Positions 1 through 5,930 of a stretch of 12,216 nt of DNA are shown one piece after another (positions within the stretch are counted from its first letter, which is position 1; the number at the start of each line of letters is the position of its first letter). The stretch lies in contig CACYEE010000167.1 in NCBI GenBank assembly GCA_902773415.1, positions 1-12,216 on the forward strand. Direction: 5' to 3'. The notes below the pieces were generated by a model. It worked only from the letters and a program-made list of their open reading frames with translations. It searched no databases and was not told where the DNA came from. This stretch comes from an uncultured Actinomyces sp. (GTDB taxonomy: Bacteria; Actinomycetota; Actinomycetes; Actinomycetales; Actinomycetaceae). Made by a program: the position numbers and the translations under genes.

Positions 1-684
1 AAGGGCGACGCGGGGTGCGGGTTTCAGCGGTTCGTCGAATGGAAAGTTGAGATGGACCGGGCCGCGCGGCCCGGTCTGCGCATTGCCACGCGCAGCCGCG
101 ACTGCCTCGCGTGCAGCTTCGGCGCCTGCGCGCGCCAGCTGCCCGGCAAGCGTTTCGGGCAGCTCGTCCGTGGCTTTGAAACCCGCCCGCTGCGCCACGG
201 CGTTCGGGTCCGGCATCTGCCGAAAGAGCCTGACATGCCCGCCGAAGATTTCCGTCTGGTCGCAGGTCTGCGGCGCACCGACGCCCTGGAGCCGCGCAGG
301 CCGGTCGGAGGAGAAGAACAGTACCGGAACATGCGAGGATTCCGCCTCGAGTACCGCCGGCATCCAGTTGCCGATCGCGGTGCCGCTCGTCGCCACGACC
401 GCCACGGGCCGTCCGCTCGCCTTGGCAATGCCCAGCGCAAGGAACCCCGCACCCCGCTCGTCGATGTCAAGCAGGACATCCCCGAAATGCTCGTAGGCCT
501 TCATTGCCAGCGGTGTCGACCGCGAACCCGGACTTGCCACGACGTCGCGAACTCCGAGCGCCGCAAGCTGCCCGAAGAAACCGTCGAGGAAGGCTCCCGC
601 CGCGCGGTTCGTGCCTTCTGCGCTCCATGCGCCTTCGCCGGCCGGGCCCGGGCACGCGCCGCGCACTCCCGCATCGCCCGCCAT
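1..684 (-). CDS. menD: MenD, 2-succinyl-5-enolpyruvyl-6-hydroxy-3-cyclohexene-1-carboxylate synthase (N-terminal 228 residues, cut by window edge)
   Basis: MenD is a cytosolic thiamine-diphosphate (ThDP) enzyme that adds the succinyl semialdehyde unit of 2-oxoglutarate to isochorismate in menaquinone synthesis. Translating the minus strand gives a continuous frame with no stop to base 1. It shows the MenD N-terminal signatures in order: VASPGSRSTPLA (about residues 49-60), LLDIDERGAGFLALGIAK (71-88), where E76 matches the ThDP-activating glutamate, VVATSGTAIGN (96-106), FFSSDRPARLQGVGAPQT (123-140), and PVHLNFPFDEPL (209-220). Family members are about 550-580 residues, so roughly the last 60% lies outside the window. 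The ATG at 684 overlaps the menF stop as TGATG, and AAGGCGG lies 9 nt upstream, which supports translational coupling. The first 25 or so residues are G/A-rich and not conserved, so a start slightly downstream (GTG at 666) is possible. Identity is near certain from the motifs. Confidence 0.95.
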   Translation of the reverse strand, partial: MAGDAGVRGACPGPAGEGAWSAEGTNRAAGAFLDGFFGQLAALGVRDVVASPGSRSTPLAMKAYEHFGDVLLDIDERGAGFLALGIAKASGRPVAVVATSGTAIGNWMPAVLEAESSHVPVLFFSSDRPARLQGVGAPQTCDQTEIFGGHVRLFRQMPDPNAVAQRAGFKATDELPETLAGQLARAGAEAAREAVAAARGNAQTGPRGPVHLNFPFDEPLKPAPRVAL

Positions 685-2132
685 CAGGCCCGACCGCCTT
701 GCACGTCGCCCCCACCCGCGCCATGCCCGCCGGCCAGACAGTCACCCGCACCGCGCGCGCCAACGTCGCCCGCGTCGCCCCCGCCCGCGTCGCACGCCTC
801 CGCGTCGCCCCACGTCGCCTCGAAGGCGGAGAGAATCGTGGCAAACTTGAGGTCGGTTTCCCGGTACTCCGCGGCGGCATCCGAGCCCGCCACGATTCCG
901 CAACCGGCATACACGTATCCACGCTCGCCGTCGAACACTCCAGAGCGAATCGTGACAGAATATTCGGCATCGAGTTCGCGGCCGTCGCCGCCGACGCGCG
1001 CCACGCCCGCCACGCCGCCGAAAAAGCCGCGGTTGAAGCCTTCGATGCCGCGCAGAGCCATCAGCGCCTCGCCCACCGGCAGGCCGGAGAGCGCGGGCGT
1101 CGGGTAAAGCTGGGAGGCGAAATCCCACGAGGAACGGCCGGCGAGCAGGCGCGCGGCGACGGGCGTATGCAGATGCCAGATCGTCGGCAGCCTGAGGATG
1201 CCCGGTTCGGCGGGGATACGCACGTCGTAGCAGTTTCGCCCGGCAACGCTACGGATATGGTCGACGACGTATTCGTGCTCGCGGCGGTCCTTGGCGGACG
1301 CCAGGAGGTTTCCCCCGGGCCTGGACGACCCGGCAAGGCACATGGATTCGACCGCCCCGCCCGCGCAGGCACGCAGAAGCAGTTCGGGAGTGCAGCCGAC
1401 GAAGAAGACGTCGCCGTAACGGTAGCCGAATACCGTGCCTTCGGCGGGGCCGTCAAGCAAGCCGAGGAGCACGTCCTTGAAGGAGAAGGGCTCGGCGGCT
1501 CGCACGGGAAGGCGGCGGGCGAGCACGAGCTTGGCGACGCGCCCGGCTTCGATGGCGGCAAGCGCGGCGGCAACTTCGCGTTCCCATTCGCGCGGATCGT
1601 CGCGTTCGACGGAAATCCGCGGGGTTTCGCGGCGGCGGGGCGCGGCGGCGCGGGCCCGGGCGGCAAAACGTGCGATGCGGCCGGAGTAGACGGGTCCGAG
1701 AGAATTGACCTGAAGCCAGGTTCCGGTAGCGTCTTCGGTGATGACGATTTCCGGAATCATGAAGGCCACGCGCGGGAAGGAGGCGAAGAGCGGGTCGGCT
1801 TCGCGCGGGTCTCCGTCGTCGAAACGGCGAAAGGTGAAGGCGACGGGCGGGCGGGCGACACTCGCCTCTGGCGCGGCTTCGGCTTGTGGCATGGCTTCGC
1901 CGCCGGACGGCATGGCGACGGCGGATTCCGGCGCTTCGGGAGCCGCGCCGGAGGCCGGGGTTTCGATGTCGGCGAGGTCGGCAACGGCGATGCAGCGGCC
2001 GAGACCGAAATGGCGGAGGGGCCGGCTGGTGTGGGCATAGACGAACTGGTCGGCGAAGTCCTTGTGCAGGGCGCAGAAGGCGTCTGCGGCATCGGCGTCG
2101 ATGCGGACGCTCCTCGTATGGATTCTCGCCAC
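684..2132 (-). CDS. menF: Isochorismate synthase MenF/EntC-type (chorismate-utilising family)
   Basis: This enzyme isomerises chorismate to isochorismate in the cytosol, feeding menaquinone synthesis; its partner menD follows directly in the same transcript. The 482-residue protein carries the chorismate-binding core: VAKLVLARRL (199-208, K201 the likely catalytic base), VFFVGCTPELLL (242-253, E250 the likely acid), AGSSRPGG (267-274), EHEYVVDHIRS (285-295), PTIWHLHTPVAARL (316-329), LYPTPALSG then EGFNRGFFGG (342-373), and AGCGIVAGSDAAAEYRETDLK (409-429), which includes a probable Mg-binding E422. The GTG start at 2132 is preceded by AAAGGAGAGG three bases upstream of it, a strong ribosome site; the frame stays open upstream but has no such signal. 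The C-terminal 40 residues after FEATW are a Gly/Ala/Asp-rich tail absent from typical members, and residues 60-95 form an Ala/Pro/Glu-rich insertion. Clustering with menD favours a menaquinone role over a siderophore or salicylate role. Confidence 0.94.
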   Translation of the reverse strand: MARIHTRSVRIDADAADAFCALHKDFADQFVYAHTSRPLRHFGLGRCIAVADLADIETPASGAAPEAPESAVAMPSGGEAMPQAEAAPEASVARPPVAFTFRRFDDGDPREADPLFASFPRVAFMIPEIVITEDATGTWLQVNSLGPVYSGRIARFAARARAAAPRRRETPRISVERDDPREWEREVAAALAAIEAGRVAKLVLARRLPVRAAEPFSFKDVLLGLLDGPAEGTVFGYRYGDVFFVGCTPELLLRACAGGAVESMCLAGSSRPGGNLLASAKDRREHEYVVDHIRSVAGRNCYDVRIPAEPGILRLPTIWHLHTPVAARLLAGRSSWDFASQLYPTPALSGLPVGEALMALRGIEGFNRGFFGGVAGVARVGGDGRELDAEYSVTIRSGVFDGERGYVYAGCGIVAGSDAAAEYRETDLKFATILSAFEATWGDAEACDAGGGDAGDVGARGAGDCLAGGHGAGGGDVQGGRA

Positions 2133-2135
2133 TAG

Positions 2136-2145
2136 CCTCTCCTTT
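2136..2145 (-). promoter_or_regulatory. Ribosome binding site deciding the menF start
   Basis: On the minus strand the sequence reads AAAGGAGAGG, then CTA, then GTG. It is the strongest Shine-Dalgarno sequence upstream of menF and fixes the GTG at 2132 as start, although the frame remains open to about 2261. Confidence 0.8.
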
Positions 2146-2229
2146 CGTGCCAGTCCTTTCGCGCCGGCCGGGCTCGCGGGGTTTGGCGGGCCGGAGTGCC
2201 GGGTGCCGTCCCAGTCTTTCACATTCGCC

Positions 2230-2243
2230 ACCTGCCCGCAGGT
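2230..2243. promoter_or_regulatory. Perfect palindrome ACCTGC-CC-GCAGGT in the menF leader
   Basis: The arms are 6 bp each with a 2-bp centre, and the site lies about 100 bp upstream of the menF start. It could be an operator for the divergent promoters or an RNA hairpin in the menF leader. No regulator can be named from the sequence. Confidence 0.4.
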
Positions 2244-2253
2244 TCGCAGCCGG

Positions 2254-2284
2254 CGTATCAAAGGGGTCTGACCCCATTGATACG
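2254..2284. repeat. REP-like long hairpin (14-bp arms, 3-nt loop) between divergent genes
   Basis: The left arm CGTATCAAAGGGGT (2254-2267) and the right arm ACCCCATTGATACG (2271-2284) are complementary at 13 of 14 positions, with one A/A mismatch and a CTG loop. Hairpins with a GGGGTC.GACCCC core are a common form of bacterial REP-type dispersed palindrome, so this is more likely a repeat element than a specific operator. It lies in the spacer between menF and the APP1-like gene and could also insulate transcription. Only one copy is in the window. Confidence 0.65.
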
Positions 2285-2288
2285 TTCT

Positions 2289-2317
2289 TCGAGACAGCCC
2301 CGAAGCGGGGTTACACT
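2289..2317 (+). promoter_or_regulatory. Candidate promoter for a leaderless APP1-like mRNA
   Basis: A TACACT -10-like hexamer occupies 2312-2317, and the GTG start lies 7 nt after its last base, where transcription would begin. A weak -35-like TCGAGA at 2289-2294 gives a 17-bp spacer. Within that spacer lies a CCCCG-AAG-CGGGG hairpin (2298-2310). No Shine-Dalgarno sequence precedes the GTG, which fits leaderless initiation, common in Actinomycetota. Confidence 0.45.
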
Positions 2318-2323
2318 TGCCCC

Positions 2324-3445
2324 GTGGAGATTTCGGATTTTGCGCGAGCCCTCGAAGATGCCATCAACCGCCGCGGCATCGTGCGCCGCCGCGCCGACGG
2401 GTGGCTTCCGCGCATTCTTCCCTACACCGGCTACGGCTCGACCCAGGCCATCCACATTCTCGGCCGGGCAATCATGGCCGACCCCGAGCAGCGCCCGCCG
2501 GCGATTCTCTCGGCGCTCCCGCGCACGGCCCACGATTCCTTTCTTTTGCCGGAAGCCGCAGCCGACGCGATTTCCCCGGTCTACGACAAGGCGATTGCCC
2601 AGGCCGAATACATGCAGCGCGGCTTCCGCGCCTTCTTCACGACGCAGGTTGGCTACCTGCCCGTGATCCTTTCGGTCAATGGCCGCGAATATCCGACACG
2701 CACGGACCGTTCGGGCTACATCGACTGCGTCGTCCAAAACCACGGCCTCGAACCGGGCTGGCACAACGTCACCATCACCCCGGCGAAGGGGGAAGCCGTC
2801 GAAGCTCCGGTGCTGATCGTCGCCCCGAAGGTCACCTACGGCCTGATTTCGGACGTGGACGATACGATTGTCCACACGTCGCTGCCACGCGCGGCCCTCG
2901 CCGCCTGGAACTCGTTCGTGCTTCAAGGCTCTTCGCGCCATGCGGTGCCGGGGATGGCGGAGTTCTACGCGCGCCTGCTTGAGGGCCACGCGGACGCGCC
3001 CGTGTTCTATCTGTCCACAGGCGCATGGAATACGGTGCCCGCCATGCAGGCGTTCATCGAAGCGAACGGCTATCCGACGGGCCCGATGCTGTTTACGGAT
3101 TGGGGCCCGACGCCCACGTCGCTGTTCCGTGACGGGCAGGCTCACAAGAAGCAACAGCTGCGGAATCTGATGATTGCCTTCCCGAATATCAGATGGATTC
3201 TGGTGGGCGACGACGGCCAGCATGACCCGTACCTGTACGAGGAAGCGGCCCGCGAGCATCCGGGGCATGTGCGAGGGCTGGCTTTCCGCCAGCTCGATCC
3301 GGTGGAGCAGGTGCTTTCGCATGCTGCGCCGATGGCCTTGCGCGATTGGCATGGGATTCATCCCGAGCGCGACATCTCTGGCGGAATCTTTTCGATTTGC
3401 GGGCGCGACGGGTTCGAGCTTCGGGAGGCTTTCGAGGCGCTTTAG
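2324..3445 (+). CDS. APP1-like (DUF2183) HAD-type putative phosphatase
   Basis: The protein (373 residues) resembles the bacterial branch of the APP1/DUF2183 family, whose yeast member is a phosphatidate phosphatase; here the substrate is inferred only. The catalytic half carries HAD-type motifs: SDVDDTIVHT (176-185, D177 and D179 as nucleophile and acid), FYLSTGAWN (229-236), FRDGQAHKK (268-276, K275/K276 as the motif III lysine), and ILVGDDGQHDPYLY (292-305, D296/D297/D301). The N-terminal half contains PYTGYGSTQAIHILGRAIM (33-51), the beginning found in actinobacterial members, and a likely beta-sandwich around 105-170. No signal peptide or membrane segment is seen, so it is probably cytosolic or peripheral at the membrane. 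The GTG at 2324 is chosen because homology-like sequence begins just after it and the frame upstream overlaps menF. The gene stands alone and is divergent from menF. Confidence 0.85.
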   Translation: MEISDFARALEDAINRRGIVRRRADGWLPRILPYTGYGSTQAIHILGRAIMADPEQRPPAILSALPRTAHDSFLLPEAAADAISPVYDKAIAQAEYMQRGFRAFFTTQVGYLPVILSVNGREYPTRTDRSGYIDCVVQNHGLEPGWHNVTITPAKGEAVEAPVLIVAPKVTYGLISDVDDTIVHTSLPRAALAAWNSFVLQGSSRHAVPGMAEFYARLLEGHADAPVFYLSTGAWNTVPAMQAFIEANGYPTGPMLFTDWGPTPTSLFRDGQAHKKQQLRNLMIAFPNIRWILVGDDGQHDPYLYEEAAREHPGHVRGLAFRQLDPVEQVLSHAAPMALRDWHGIHPERDISGGIFSICGRDGFELREAFEAL

Positions 3446-3447
3446 CC

Positions 3448-3461
3448 CCGGCGAGAGCCGG
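3448..3461 (+). terminator. Hairpin immediately after the APP1-like stop
   Basis: CCGGC-GAGA-GCCGG forms a 5-bp stem with a GAGA tetraloop, two bases after the stop codon. There is no T-run after it, so it is at best a weak or factor-assisted terminator. Confidence 0.4.
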
Positions 3462-3468
3462 AGCGAGA

Positions 3469-3503
3469 TTTGGGGACAGCGACGAGCGGAAGGGACTGTC
3501 CCA
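3469..3503. repeat. GGGGACAG-family intergenic repeat, copy 1 (short hairpin form)
   Basis: The first 25 bases (3469-3493) are identical to bases 8920-8944. In this copy the core is followed by ACTGTCCC, so that GGGACAG (3473-3479) and CTGTCCC (3496-3502) form a 7-bp stem with a 16-nt loop. The other copies lack this exact closing arm. It may act as a terminator-like structure downstream of the APP1-like gene. Confidence 0.7.
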
Positions 3504-3517
3504 TAGGGCCGCCCCGC

Positions 3518-3547
3518 CGTCGGGTGGCCGCATTGGGAACAGACTAG
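3518..3547. repeat. 30-bp direct repeat, copy A
   Basis: The first 20 bases are identical to copy B at 3586-3614, and both end in ACTAG after one substitution and one indel. Copy B abuts the stop of the transposase remnant, so this may be a duplicated insertion-sequence end. Confidence 0.65.
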
Positions 3548-3585
3548 CCGGCTGCGGAACTCATCAAGAAGGCCGCAGGCGTCAA

Positions 3586-3614
3586 CGTCGGGTGGCCGCA
3601 TTGGGGACAACTAG
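3586..3614. repeat. 29-bp direct repeat, copy B, abutting the IS remnant
   Basis: This copy reads into the CTAG that contains the transposase-remnant stop codon. On the minus strand, downstream of that stop, it reads TTGTCCCCAATGCGGCC. A terminal position next to the transposase and a TGT start fit an IS481-type end, but the partner inverted repeat was not found. Confidence 0.55.
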
Positions 3615-3930
3615 GTGCAAGCCTTGGACAGGGTGCAATGTGTTGTTGGGCCGAGGCCTTCGAGGTCTGCGTGAGGTCTGTGACGGTTGCGGCGGTCGAG
3701 CCATTGCTTGCAGGAAGTTTGGCGTTCGGCTTGCGCAAAGAAGGCGTGGCGTGGGTGCCGTTCTTGGACGGGGCCCGGGTGAACCGTTCGGCCTTCCCGT
3801 GTGCCCGGGGCCGCCAAGGCCGCGCATGAACATGGCGGACTTCGCCCGAAGCGGCACCAAAGACCCTGGACCGGCAGCACGAACCATTGCCGGTCATCAC
3901 GCCCTCAATCACGGTGCCAGGCACCGGCGA
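3611..3930 (-). pseudogene. Decayed IS481-family transposase (C-terminal part only)
   Basis: Two minus-strand frames together give the C-terminal half of an IS481-type DDE transposase. The first frame reads VIEGVMTGNGSCCRSR (from about 3909), then RPWRPRAHGKAERFTRA, matching the family pattern VMTDNGSCYRS...RPYRPQTNGKAERF. After a frameshift near 3766-3776, in a run of G and C, the second frame continues VQERHPRHAFFAQAERQ, QWLDRRNRHRPHADLEGL and stops at 3611, matching the AER...WL..YN.HRPH.ALGG ending. The second catalytic Asp (D of TDNG) is Gly here. With a missing N-terminal half, a frameshift and a lost catalytic residue it cannot be active. Weak remnant sequence may extend to about 4010. 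Confidence 0.75.
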
Positions 3931-4053
3931 CACGCCGTTCCAGCCCCGCCCCGGCAGCGGACGCGCGCCTGCACGACAGTCCAGACGCACGGCCACCTTT
4001 CATTCGCGTAAGGAACCCGCGCCCCCGGCCCGCGCGCACTAGCATCGCGTTTG

Positions 4054-4059
4054 TACAAT
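4054..4059 (+). promoter_or_regulatory. Candidate -10 box (TACAAT) of the export operon
   Basis: TACAAT matches 5 of 6 consensus bases and lies about 40 bp before the adaptor gene start. No convincing -35 box is seen at 16-18 bp upstream, where the sequence is GC-rich. Confidence 0.4.
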
Positions 4060-4099
4060 CCGCCACCTACACGCCAGAAAGCGTCAGCAAGGCCCGCAC

Positions 4100-5086
4100 A
4101 TGAAACCGCAAAGCACCACACAGACAGTCATGAGCTGGATCCGGCTCCTCGCGCTCGTCGTCATCGCCGTCGCCCTCGTCAAATTCGCATTCTTCCCCGC
4201 AGGAACCGCCCTCGACGACGCTACCGCCGCCCCCAGCGCGAACTTCGCCGAATCCACCGTGCTCGCCGAACGCGGACACGTCACCTCAAGCGTCTCGGCC
4301 ACCGGCACCGTGCAGCAGGACGCCACCGGACAGTTCAAGGCCACTCTCGACGGTACCGTCATCGCCTTCAACTTCAACGAAGGCCAAACCGTTGCGGCCG
4401 GCGACGCCCTCGTCCAGATCCAGAAAACCATCCAAGGCGAAGACCAGACCGTCACCGACGCCGACGGCAACGTCACCACGGTTCCGGGCCGCACCGACTA
4501 CAAAAGCGAATGGGTCACCGCGCCCGCCTCCGGCACCGTCCACTTCACCGCCGTGAAGAACCAGGCAGTCAACCCGGGCGACTCCATCGGCACCGTCACC
4601 CCGAATACGCACTCCGTCGTCGCCCAGCTATCCGCAGACCAGATGTACCGCATCACCAACGCGCCCGACACCGCCACCATCACCATCAAGAACGGCCCCC
4701 AGCCCTTCGAATGCTCCGGCCTGAAGATCGACGTCAAGGCCGGCACCGCCGGCAACGAAGAAGGCACCACCGCCACGAACATCGAGGCACGCTGCCCGAT
4801 CCCGGCCGGCATGACCGTATTCCCCGGCCTGCAAGCCACGATGAAAATCAATGCCGGCGAAGCGAAGGACGTGCTCACCCTGCCCGCCACCGCCGTCGAA
4901 GGCCGCTACCAGAAGGGCTTCGTCTACACGCCCGACGGCACGAAAAAGGAAGTGGAAATCGGCCTGACCGACGGTTCCCTCGTGGAAATCCGCAGCGGCA
5001 TCGAGGAAGGGGAAGAGGTGCTGGAGTACGTGCCCGCCACCGACACGGCCATGCAATGCGACCCGATGACCGGAGAGGGCTGCTGA
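4100..5086 (+). CDS. MacA/HlyD-like membrane-fusion (adaptor) subunit of an ABC exporter
   Basis: This is the extracytoplasmic adaptor of a three-gene MacAB-like system and would dock on the permease to pass substrate outward. The 328-residue protein has an N-terminal membrane anchor (about 14-33), a split lipoyl-like domain (GHVTSSVSATGTV at 59-71, then DGTVIAFNFNEGQTVAAGDALVQI at 84-107, resuming at APASGTVHFTAVKNQAVNPGD, 141-161), a beta-barrel region (170-255) and a membrane-proximal domain (258-312). Between the lipoyl halves there are only about 30 residues and no long coiled-coil hairpin, as expected for an adaptor that does not reach an outer-membrane channel. Four cysteines (205, 232, 320, 328) lie outside the membrane. 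The ATG at 4100 is chosen, with a weak GCAAGG upstream; ATG at 4130 is an in-frame alternative that keeps the anchor. The substrate is unknown. Confidence 0.85.
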   Translation: MKPQSTTQTVMSWIRLLALVVIAVALVKFAFFPAGTALDDATAAPSANFAESTVLAERGHVTSSVSATGTVQQDATGQFKATLDGTVIAFNFNEGQTVAAGDALVQIQKTIQGEDQTVTDADGNVTTVPGRTDYKSEWVTAPASGTVHFTAVKNQAVNPGDSIGTVTPNTHSVVAQLSADQMYRITNAPDTATITIKNGPQPFECSGLKIDVKAGTAGNEEGTTATNIEARCPIPAGMTVFPGLQATMKINAGEAKDVLTLPATAVEGRYQKGFVYTPDGTKKEVEIGLTDGSLVEIRSGIEEGEEVLEYVPATDTAMQCDPMTGEGC

Positions 5087-5087
5087 C

Positions 5088-5930
5088 GTGAGCCTGCTCG
5101 AACTGCACGGCGTGACGCGGACGGTTCCCCTGCCCGACGGCACCGACCTTCACATCCTGCGCGGCGTGAACCTCGACGTGGAGGCAGGCGACCACGTGTC
5201 GATCGTGGGCCGCTCCGGCACCGGAAAATCCACGCTGCTCAACCTTATCGGCATGCTCGACCTGCCAAACGCCGGCACGTACATGCTCGACGGCGTGGAC
5301 ACCCTGGCCCTGTCCGAATCCCGGCGCGCAGCCCTGCGCGGCGACAAGTTCGGGTTCGTATTCCAGCAATTCAACATCTTCCCCACCCGCACGGCCCTCG
5401 AAAACGTGGAAGTGCCGCTCCTGTACGCCACCGACAAGCGGTTCTGGGCCCGGCACCGGCTCGCAGCGGACATGCTCGAGCGCGTAGGCCTCGGCGACCG
5501 GCTCGAATCGTATCCGGCACAGATGTCGGGCGGCGAACAGCAGCGTATCGCGATTGCCCGCTGCCTGGTGCGCAAGCCGAAAGTGATTCTCGCCGACGAG
5601 CCGACGGGCGCTCTGGACCCGGACACCGGCCAGGCGGTCATGGGCCTGCTCGAAGAGGTGGCACGCGAGCAGAATTCGGCGCTGATCGTAATCACGCACG
5701 ACATGAAGGTCGCCCAGCGCGCCGGCACCGTTTACACGCTGTCCGACGGAATCTTGCACGACGTCAACATGTTTGACGACGACGAGGCGCGCCCGGTCCC
5801 GGCTTCGGGGAGCACGCCCGCGATGCCCGGCCCCGGCGGGACCGTCCCGGGCGGACCGGAGCGGCTTGCTGCGCCGCGCGAGACGGCGCCCGACAAGAAA
5901 GCGTTCCGCAAGGAAGGAGAGGCCCGATGA
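5088..5930 (+). CDS. MacB/LolD-type ABC transporter ATPase
   Basis: This is the cytoplasmic ATP-hydrolysing subunit of the exporter, 280 residues long. All nucleotide-binding motifs are present: Walker A GRSGTGKST (41-49), Q-loop FQQFNIFP (92-99), signature MSGGEQQR (146-153), Walker B VILADEP (166-172), D-loop GALD and switch histidine H204 in ITHD. The layout is that of the LolD/MacB group, which drives mechanotransmission rather than classical import. Residues after about 232 form a 50-residue Pro/Gly/Ala-rich tail not needed for the fold. The GTG at 5088 starts one base after the adaptor stop, with GGAGAGG in the end of the adaptor gene as ribosome site. Its own stop overlaps the permease start as ATGA, so the three subunits are translationally coupled. 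Confidence 0.95.
   Translation: MSLLELHGVTRTVPLPDGTDLHILRGVNLDVEAGDHVSIVGRSGTGKSTLLNLIGMLDLPNAGTYMLDGVDTLALSESRRAALRGDKFGFVFQQFNIFPTRTALENVEVPLLYATDKRFWARHRLAADMLERVGLGDRLESYPAQMSGGEQQRIAIARCLVRKPKVILADEPTGALDPDTGQAVMGLLEEVAREQNSALIVITHDMKVAQRAGTVYTLSDGILHDVNMFDDDEARPVPASGSTPAMPGPGGTVPGGPERLAAPRETAPDKKAFRKEGEAR

Larger units (their letters stand above)
3446..4099. other. Gene-free spacer holding repeats and an IS remnant
   Basis: No intact gene is supported here. In order it contains a hairpin after the APP1-like stop, a copy of the GGGGACAG repeat, two copies of a 30-bp direct repeat, a decayed IS481-type transposase fragment on the minus strand, and a -10-like box for the export operon. 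Open frames in this stretch are short, overlapping and lack ribosome sites. Confidence 0.7.

Noticed and set aside
504..2135. Long plus-strand open frame opposite menF/menD
   Set aside because: It is a low-complexity Gly/Arg/Ala shadow of the menF codons. The minus-strand frame has all isochorismate synthase and MenD motifs.
3909..4121. Small minus-strand open frame before the export operon
   Set aside because: It overlaps the likely promoter and start of the adaptor gene. At most it includes a faint upstream remnant of the transposase.
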